NCBI GenBank assembly: GCA_035632095.1 | Contig: DASQHM010000097.1 | Location: 1 to 37,835, forward strand | Source: DASQHM01 sp035632095 | Lineage (GTDB): Bacteria; Pseudomonadota; Alphaproteobacteria; Ferrovibrionales; Ferrovibrionaceae | Length of the DNA: 37,835 nucleotides | Reading direction: 5' to 3' | Shown here: one piece after another, positions 32,788-37,835 of the stretch | Layout: each line of letters begins with the position of its first letter | Numbering within the stretch: position 1 is the first letter of the stretch | The notes under the pieces: model-generated | What the model was told of the DNA's origin: nothing | The model's database searches: none | The model's input: the letters and a program-made list of their open reading frames with translations, nothing else | Position numbers and translations under genes: made by a program

Positions 32788-34842
32788 TCATCTGAGCGCG
32801 GCGGCGATATTGCCGCCGTCCACCGTCATCACCGCGGCAGTGGTCTTGTCGGAAAGCGCCAGATCCACGAAGGCGCGCGCGACGTCGTCCGCCTTCACTT
32901 CGCGGCCAAGCAAGTTGCCCGACATATAATCCTTCTCGCTCATGCCGCGCGCTTTCGAGCGCTTCGCCACCATGTCGTCCGTCAGCAGTCCCGAGCGCAC
33001 GCGATCGGCGTTTACCGCATTGGAGCGAATTCCGTCGGCGCCGTAGTCGAGCGCGTATTGTCGCGACAGGAATAGCGTCGCTGCCTTCGGCAGGCCATAG
33101 GGGCCGAAATCGGGCCCCGGGTTTACCGCCTGTTTCGAGACGTTGAATAGCAAACAACCGCCCGTGCCCTGCGCCAGCATGACGCGCACGGCGGCTTGCG
33201 CGACATTTTGATGGGCGAAGAAATTGAGCTCGAAACTCTGGCGCAACACCGCGTCGGAGACTTCGCCGATCTTGCCCGACCATGCCGCGCCGGCGTTCGA
33301 CACGACGATGTCCACACCGCCGAATGCCTCGCATACGCGAGCGATCGCGGCATCCACCTCGGCGCGCCTGGTCGCGTCGCAGCCTATGCCGATGCCGCCG
33401 AGCTTCGCTGCCACCGATTGCGCGGCCTTGGCGTCGAGGTCGAGGACCGCCACCTCGGCGCCGGCGGATGCGAAGGCCTTGGCCGTCGCGGCGCCGATCG
33501 CACCGGCGCCGCCCGTGATCACGACGACCTGCCGCGCCAAGGGCTTCTCCGCCCCTTTGCCGAGCTTGGCTTGCTCCAGCGACCAATATTCGACGTCGAA
33601 TATGTCGTGCTCCGGAATGCTGGTGAACGTCCCGACGGCTTCGGCATCGGTGATCACCTGGATCGCCGTCTCGGCGATATCCGCGGCGATGGCGGCATCC
33701 TTCGCCGATTTGCCGAGACCGAAAAGCCCCACTCCGGGCACCAGGATCACCCGGGGCATCGGATCGAGCGGCTTTTTCGGCGGCGATTGACCGGCGTTGT
33801 TGCGGACGAAATAGGCGTTGTATTCGCCGGCATACGTCTCGACGGCGGCTCTGGCGGCAGCGCGGAATTCGTTCAGCCTGCCCGCTTCCGGCGCCGGAAG
33901 GATCATCGGCCGCGCCTTGGTGCGGATCACGTGATCCGGCGTGACGACGCCCGCCTGCGAATAGCGCGCGACGTCACGGCCTTGCGTGAAGTTGGCGATG
34001 GTGTCGTTCGTGCGGTGCGCCAGCACGAGCCGGTTCCAGGTTCCAGCATCGCGGTCCTTCGGCAGCGCCACGAGGCCGCGCATGATCGGCGCGATCTCGG
34101 CGATGCCGGCGAGCCTCCCCGGCAGAGCCGCCGCCGCAAACACGTTCCGGCGGCCCTTGGCCAGGCGCGCTTCCGCCATGCTGACGAATTCGATCATGCG
34201 GTCATAGGCGGCCTTCGCCGTATCGCCGAAGCTGAAAATGCCGTGCTTCAGCAGCACGAGCCCTTCGCATTTCGGATTTGCCTCGAACACTTCGGCCGCG
34301 AGCTTGGCCAGGCCGAAGCCCGGCATCAGGTACGGCACCAAAGCCACGCGCTTGCCATAGAGCCTGGCGCAGATCTCCGCACCGTCCGGCTGATCGGTAA
34401 GCGACAACACCGCATTGGCGTGAGTGTGATCGATGAACTTGTGCGGCACGAAAGCGTGCAGCAGCGTCTCGACCGATGGGTTCGGCGCGTTGCTATCCAA
34501 AAGATTGCCGCGCTGCGCATTGACCATGTCCTCGTCGCTCAGCCGGTCGAGCGCCTTGAGCTTCAGCAACCCGTCCATGCGCACGGCGGGCAAACCCGGC
34601 GGCTCGATCGAACCCATGTCCCAGCCCGAACCTTTGACGCAGAGCACGTCAAGCGCTTCGCCCGCAATGTCGCGTTGCACCGTCTTGACCGAGGTATTGC
34701 CGCCACCGTGCTGCACCAGGCGAGGCTCGTTTCCGAGCAGCCTCGTGGTGTAGACCCTGAGCGCCAGGTCTTCGCTCACGCCGGCGCCGGCGTATTTCTT
34801 GACCGCGGCCTTGGCGTCACTGTCGGACCACAAATTCTCCAT
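32788..34842 (-). CDS. Bifunctional class II aldolase / short-chain dehydrogenase
   Basis: 684 aa with GAGGA 7 bases upstream of the ATG. The N-terminal half (about 1-410) is a class II (RhaD/FucA-like) aldolase: HGGGNTSVK (45-53), E125 in PSVETLLH, zinc ligands H139 and H141 in DHTHAN and H200 in LKHGIFSFG. The C-terminal half (about 437-684) is a complete SDR: TGGAGAIG (443-450), NAG (516-518), S569 and Y582/K586. Family members cleave a deoxyketose 1-phosphate into DHAP and an aldehyde, which the dehydrogenase half can oxidise (as in RhaEW, lactaldehyde to lactate). Only 17 bases separate it from mtnA, so the substrate here is probably a 5-deoxy- or 5-methylthio-ribulose 1-phosphate rather than rhamnulose 1-phosphate. 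Confidence 0.93.
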   Translation of the reverse strand: MENLWSDSDAKAAVKKYAGAGVSEDLALRVYTTRLLGNEPRLVQHGGGNTSVKTVQRDIAGEALDVLCVKGSGWDMGSIEPPGLPAVRMDGLLKLKALDRLSDEDMVNAQRGNLLDSNAPNPSVETLLHAFVPHKFIDHTHANAVLSLTDQPDGAEICARLYGKRVALVPYLMPGFGLAKLAAEVFEANPKCEGLVLLKHGIFSFGDTAKAAYDRMIEFVSMAEARLAKGRRNVFAAAALPGRLAGIAEIAPIMRGLVALPKDRDAGTWNRLVLAHRTNDTIANFTQGRDVARYSQAGVVTPDHVIRTKARPMILPAPEAGRLNEFRAAARAAVETYAGEYNAYFVRNNAGQSPPKKPLDPMPRVILVPGVGLFGLGKSAKDAAIAADIAETAIQVITDAEAVGTFTSIPEHDIFDVEYWSLEQAKLGKGAEKPLARQVVVITGGAGAIGAATAKAFASAGAEVAVLDLDAKAAQSVAAKLGGIGIGCDATRRAEVDAAIARVCEAFGGVDIVVSNAGAAWSGKIGEVSDAVLRQSFELNFFAHQNVAQAAVRVMLAQGTGGCLLFNVSKQAVNPGPDFGPYGLPKAATLFLSRQYALDYGADGIRSNAVNADRVRSGLLTDDMVAKRSKARGMSEKDYMSGNLLGREVKADDVARAFVDLALSDKTTAAVMTVDGGNIAAALR

Positions 34843-34859
34843 CGGTAATCCTCGTCAGA

Positions 34860-35960
34860 TCAGGCGGTCTTGGTCCGCTCGGGGTAAAGCGCGCGCAATC
34901 CCTCGGTGCTGGCGGCGCAAACGCCTCGCTCCGTCACAAGACTGGTCACCAGGCGCGCGGGCGTGACGTCGAAGGCGTAGTTGGCCGCGGGCGAGCCGTC
35001 CGGCGTGACTTGCACGCTGATGACCGTGCCGTCGGCGGTGCGGCCCGAGAGCCGGGTTATTTCCTCGGCGCCGCGCATTTCGATCGGCACGTCGCTGCCG
35101 CTGTTGAGCGTCCAGTCGATGGTGCTATGGGGCAGCGCCACATAGAACGCCACGCCGTTGTCGTGCGCCGCGAGCGCCTTCAAATAAGTGCCGATCTTGT
35201 TGCAAACGTCGCCGTTTGCCGTGACCCGATCCGTACCGACGATGCAGAGGTCCACGTCGCCGCGTTGCATCAGCAATCCGCCCGCATTGTCGACGATGAC
35301 CGTATGCTTCACGCCGTGGCTGCCGAGCTCCCAAGCCGTGAGCGAAGCGCCCTGGTTTCGCGGCCTGGTCTCGTCGACCCACACGTGCACGGGAATGCCC
35401 GCGTCATGGGCCATGTAGATCGGCGCCAGGGCGGTGCCCCAATCGACGGTCGCGAGCCATCCGGCATTGCAATGGGTCAGCACGTTGACGATACGCTTGC
35501 CGCCCGCGGCTGCATGCGCGTCTTCGATCAGCCGCCTGCCGTGGCGGCCGATGGCCATATTGACCTCAACGTCAGCGTCGCAGATTTCCGCCGCGCGCTT
35601 GTAGGCAACGGCGATCCGCTCCTGGCGCGGACGATTGCGCAGGTTCGCCAGCATGTCGTCCACGGCCCAGCGCAGATTGATTGCGGTAGGGCGGGTCGCA
35701 ACCAGGACCTCGGCTGCGTGCTCCAGTTGAGCGTCGGAGGCATCCTCGCGCAGCGCCAGGCACAAGCCGTAAGCCGCCGTGGCCCCGATCAAGGGCGCGC
35801 CGCGCACCACCATTGACTTGATGGCGTGCGCCGCATCGGCGAGCGTGGTCAGCCGCTCGACCGCGAAGGCATGCGGCAGCTTGGTCTGGTCGATGACCAT
35901 GACCGACCAGCCGTCCTCGCCGAGCCAGATGCTGCGGTAGGGTTTGCCGCCGATTTTCAT
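34860..35960 (-). CDS. mtnA: S-methyl-5-thioribose-1-phosphate isomerase
   Basis: 366 aa from the ATG at 35960. Family motifs are intact: RGAP (53-56), catalytic C164 in LTHCNAGWLAT and D244 in GTDR, plus the start MKIGGKPYRSIWL. MtnA isomerises the aldose 1-phosphates of methylthioribose and, in several bacteria, of 5-deoxyribose, giving ribulose 1-phosphates. The next gene, 17 bases downstream, is an aldolase/dehydrogenase fusion, which points to a DHAP-shunt type of salvage (aldol cleavage) instead of the full methionine salvage pathway. A phosphorylase or kinase (MtnP/MtnK) that would supply the substrate is not in the window. The 114-base upstream region is shared with a divergent quinone oxidoreductase gene. 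Confidence 0.95.
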   Translation of the reverse strand: MKIGGKPYRSIWLGEDGWSVMVIDQTKLPHAFAVERLTTLADAAHAIKSMVVRGAPLIGATAAYGLCLALREDASDAQLEHAAEVLVATRPTAINLRWAVDDMLANLRNRPRQERIAVAYKRAAEICDADVEVNMAIGRHGRRLIEDAHAAAGGKRIVNVLTHCNAGWLATVDWGTALAPIYMAHDAGIPVHVWVDETRPRNQGASLTAWELGSHGVKHTVIVDNAGGLLMQRGDVDLCIVGTDRVTANGDVCNKIGTYLKALAAHDNGVAFYVALPHSTIDWTLNSGSDVPIEMRGAEEITRLSGRTADGTVISVQVTPDGSPAANYAFDVTPARLVTSLVTERGVCAASTEGLRALYPERTKTA

Positions 35961-36074
35961 GCGGCGGACCCTACCTCGCGCCGCTCCCCGCGGCAACCGG
36001 CGCCGCGCGACATTGTGGTTCCGGAACTGGCAATTCTGCTAGCGTCGCTTCGTGATTCGGCAGGGGAGCGAGCG

Positions 36075-37052
36075 GTGGTCAGGCGTGTGGTTTGTCGAGA
36101 GCTGAACGGGCCGGAATCCATGCGCCTGGAGGAAGAGCCAAGCCGAGTGCTCGGCCCCGGCCAGGTTCGAGTGGCGATCCGCGCATGCGGGGTGAACTTC
36201 CCGGACCTGCTCATGACCCGGGGCCTATACCAGCTCAAGCCGCCGCTGCCTTTTACGCCCGGCTTTGAATCCGCCGGCGACGTGGTCGAAGTGGCGCCGG
36301 ATGTCGAGACCGTGAAGCCCGGCGCCAGGGTCATCACCCGGCACCGTTACGGAGGTTATGCGGACGAATTGGTGCTAACGCCGGATGCCTTGTTGCCCCT
36401 CCCCGCGAGCTTTTCCTATGCCGAGGGCGCTTGCTTCACGGTCGGCTACCACACGGCCTATCACGCTCTGGTGCATCGCGGCCACCTCAAAGCCGGCCAA
36501 GTGCTGCTCGTGCATGGCGCCGCGGGCGGTGTCGGCTTGGGCGCGGTCGAGATTGGCAAATTGCTCGGCGCGACCGTCATCGCCACCGGTTCCAGCGACG
36601 AAAAGCTTGCGGTGGTGCGCGAGCGCGGCGCCGATCACGTGATCAACTACACTCGCGAGTCCTTTCGCGAGCGCGTCAAGGCGATCACGCAGGATCGCGG
36701 CGCCGACGTGATCTACGACCCGGTGGGCGGCGACGTGTTCGATGAATCGCTTCGCTGCATCGCCTGGCAAGGGCGCTTGCTCGTCATCGGTTTTGCCGGG
36801 GGCCGCATCCCGAAACTGCCTGCCAACCTGGCGCTGCTCAAAGGCTGCGCCGTCGTCGGCGTCCGGGCCGGCGAAGCCACGCGGCGGAACCCCGCGCTCG
36901 GGAAGGATTCGCGCGAAGCGTTGATGCGTCTCGCCAATTCCGGCGCCCTGAGGCCCAACATTTCTCACACCCTGCCGCTGGAACGCTTCGCCGAAGCCAT
37001 GCGGGTGCTGAGCGAGCGGAAGGCGGTCGGCCGCGTTGCCCTGACGACCTGA
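36075..37052 (+). CDS. NADPH:quinone oxidoreductase family protein (zinc-independent MDR)
   Basis: 325 aa from a GTG with GGGGAG 5 bases upstream; the frame is open earlier but overlaps the mtnA region. It begins MVRRVVCRELNGPE, typical of the quinone oxidoreductase branch of medium-chain dehydrogenases. NFPDLLMTRGLYQ and the cofactor loop HGAAGGVGLGAVEIGK (about 148-163) are intact. The catalytic-zinc ligands of alcohol dehydrogenases are lacking, as expected. It would reduce quinones or enoyl compounds with NADPH in the cytoplasm; the substrate is unknown. It is followed after 48 bases by an SDR gene on the same strand. Confidence 0.93.
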   Translation: MVRRVVCRELNGPESMRLEEEPSRVLGPGQVRVAIRACGVNFPDLLMTRGLYQLKPPLPFTPGFESAGDVVEVAPDVETVKPGARVITRHRYGGYADELVLTPDALLPLPASFSYAEGACFTVGYHTAYHALVHRGHLKAGQVLLVHGAAGGVGLGAVEIGKLLGATVIATGSSDEKLAVVRERGADHVINYTRESFRERVKAITQDRGADVIYDPVGGDVFDESLRCIAWQGRLLVIGFAGGRIPKLPANLALLKGCAVVGVRAGEATRRNPALGKDSREALMRLANSGALRPNISHTLPLERFAEAMRVLSERKAVGRVALTT

Positions 37053-37100
37053 GTCTCTATAGTCTTGTTCGATAACCGCATAAATTCCGGGAAGGCCACA

Positions 37101-37835
37101 ATGTTCCAGAAGGATCTGCTGAAGGGCAAACGCATTCTCGTATCCGGCGGCGGCACCGGCCTCGGGAAATCCATGACGCAGCGATTCCTCGAACTAGGCG
37201 CCGAGGTGGCGATCTGCGGCCGGCGCAAGGGCGTGCTCGACGAAACGGCGCAGGAATTGATGAAACAGACCGGCGGAAAGGTGACGACCCACGCCGTCGA
37301 CATTCGCGTGGCCGAAGCGGTCGAGGAAATGGTGAGCGAGATCTGGCAAGGCGGACCGCTCGACGCATTGGTGAACAACGCGGCCGGAAACTTCATTTCG
37401 CGCACCGAGGATTTGAGCCCGCGCGCGTTCGACGCCATCGCCAATATCGTCTTGCATGGCACGTTCTACATGACCAATGCCTGCGGCAAGCGCTGGATCG
37501 CCGGGCAGCACAAAGGTTCGGTGCTGTCGGTGCTGACGACATGGGTGCGAACGGGATCGCCTTACGTCACGCCGTCTGCCATGTCGAAGGCCGGCGTCGC
37601 GGCGATGACCAAGGGTCTCGCCGTCGAATGGGGACCGAAGGGCATCCGCCTCAACGCCGTGGCGCCGGGCCCCTTCCCGACCGAGGGCGCCTGGGCGCGC
37701 CTGTCGCCGACGCCGGAGCTGGCCAAACGTTCCAACGACAGCATCCCCATGCGCCGCGTCGGCGATCACAAGGAGCTCGCCAATCTGGCCGTGTTCCTGC
37801 TCGCGGACGAATGCGCCTACATCAACGGCGAGATC
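37101..37835 (+). CDS. SDR of the 2,4-dienoyl-CoA reductase-like group (3' end outside window)
   Basis: 245 codons are present, ending at the window edge shortly before the expected C-terminus. Cofactor loop SGGGTGLG (15-22), RR after the third strand (CGRRKG, favouring NADPH), NNAAGNF (about 92-98) and the region GSPYVTPSAMSKAG. The last lacks the usual Tyr four residues before the lysine, having Ser instead, as in 2,4-dienoyl-CoA reductases (DECR). The DECR catalytic Tyr that lies before the TGS segment is replaced by Trp here (TTWVRTGS), so activity may differ. PGPFPTEGAWARL also follows the DECR pattern. Possible role in beta-oxidation of unsaturated acids. Only about 5-15 residues are missing. 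Confidence 0.88.
   Translation, partial: MFQKDLLKGKRILVSGGGTGLGKSMTQRFLELGAEVAICGRRKGVLDETAQELMKQTGGKVTTHAVDIRVAEAVEEMVSEIWQGGPLDALVNNAAGNFISRTEDLSPRAFDAIANIVLHGTFYMTNACGKRWIAGQHKGSVLSVLTTWVRTGSPYVTPSAMSKAGVAAMTKGLAVEWGPKGIRLNAVAPGPFPTEGAWARLSPTPELAKRSNDSIPMRRVGDHKELANLAVFLLADECAYINGEI

Overview
The window is GC-rich, densely packed chromosomal DNA from an alphaproteobacterium. It is most likely from the Hyphomicrobiales (Rhizobiales), in the broad Bradyrhizobium/Xanthobacteraceae neighbourhood. This is inferred from a DUF2336 protein, a CHASE2 cyclase, a DenD-type epimerase, a multi-GAF kinase of a style common in that order, and frequent ATGA/TGATG gene overlaps. No tRNA, rRNA, CRISPR array, phage or intact insertion sequence was seen. 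Both ends are cut inside genes: a flavodoxin on the left and a short-chain dehydrogenase on the right.

Layout. (1) 1-4.4 kb: aerobic benzoyl-CoA (box) pathway genes. boxR (XRE plus shikimate-kinase-like regulator), boxC and boxB read rightward, with a divergent flavodoxin at the left edge. Matching TATAmTGC operator-like sites overlap the predicted -10 boxes of all three promoters. boxA is absent. (2) 4.4-7.9 kb: a leftward Mla/MCE lipid-transport operon made of a STAS-permease fusion, ATPase, MCE protein and auxiliary lipoprotein. (3) 8.0-11.0 kb: a hydroxypyruvate-isomerase-family gene, a luciferase-like monooxygenase and a DUF2336 gene. (4) 11.4-14.5 kb: a soluble triple-GAF/PAS histidine kinase followed by a broken response regulator. 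(5) 14.5-17.4 kb: an acyl-CoA synthetase, an unrecognised His-rich protein and a cytochrome c. (6) 17.5-21.8 kb: a CHASE2 adenylate cyclase next to a REC-GGDEF-EAL protein whose GGDEF motif is altered.

(7) 21.8-22.67 kb: the longest gene-free stretch. It holds a cluster of strong hairpins (a candidate structured RNA), a repeat-bearing block and an AT-rich island. (8) 22.67-24.84 kb: a gamma-carbonic-anhydrase-like protein, then an ECF sigma factor with two overlapping membrane-protein genes. (9) 25.0-28.1 kb: D-erythronate dehydrogenase-like and SDR genes in an operon, then tam and a GNAT acetyltransferase on the other strand. (10) 28.3-32.7 kb: typA and a very large DUF2339 membrane protein. 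(11) 32.8-36.0 kb: mtnA with a fused class II aldolase/dehydrogenase, which looks like a salvage module for 5-deoxypentose phosphates or methylthioribose. (12) 36.0-37.8 kb: a quinone oxidoreductase and the 5' part of a 2,4-dienoyl-CoA-reductase-like SDR.

Most of the window is ordinary accessory metabolism and signalling. The most interesting points are the shared operator architecture at the box locus, the kinase with a decayed response regulator, the hairpin cluster at 21.82-21.96 kb, and the mtnA-aldolase/SDR operon. I did not find a clearly novel multi-gene system.
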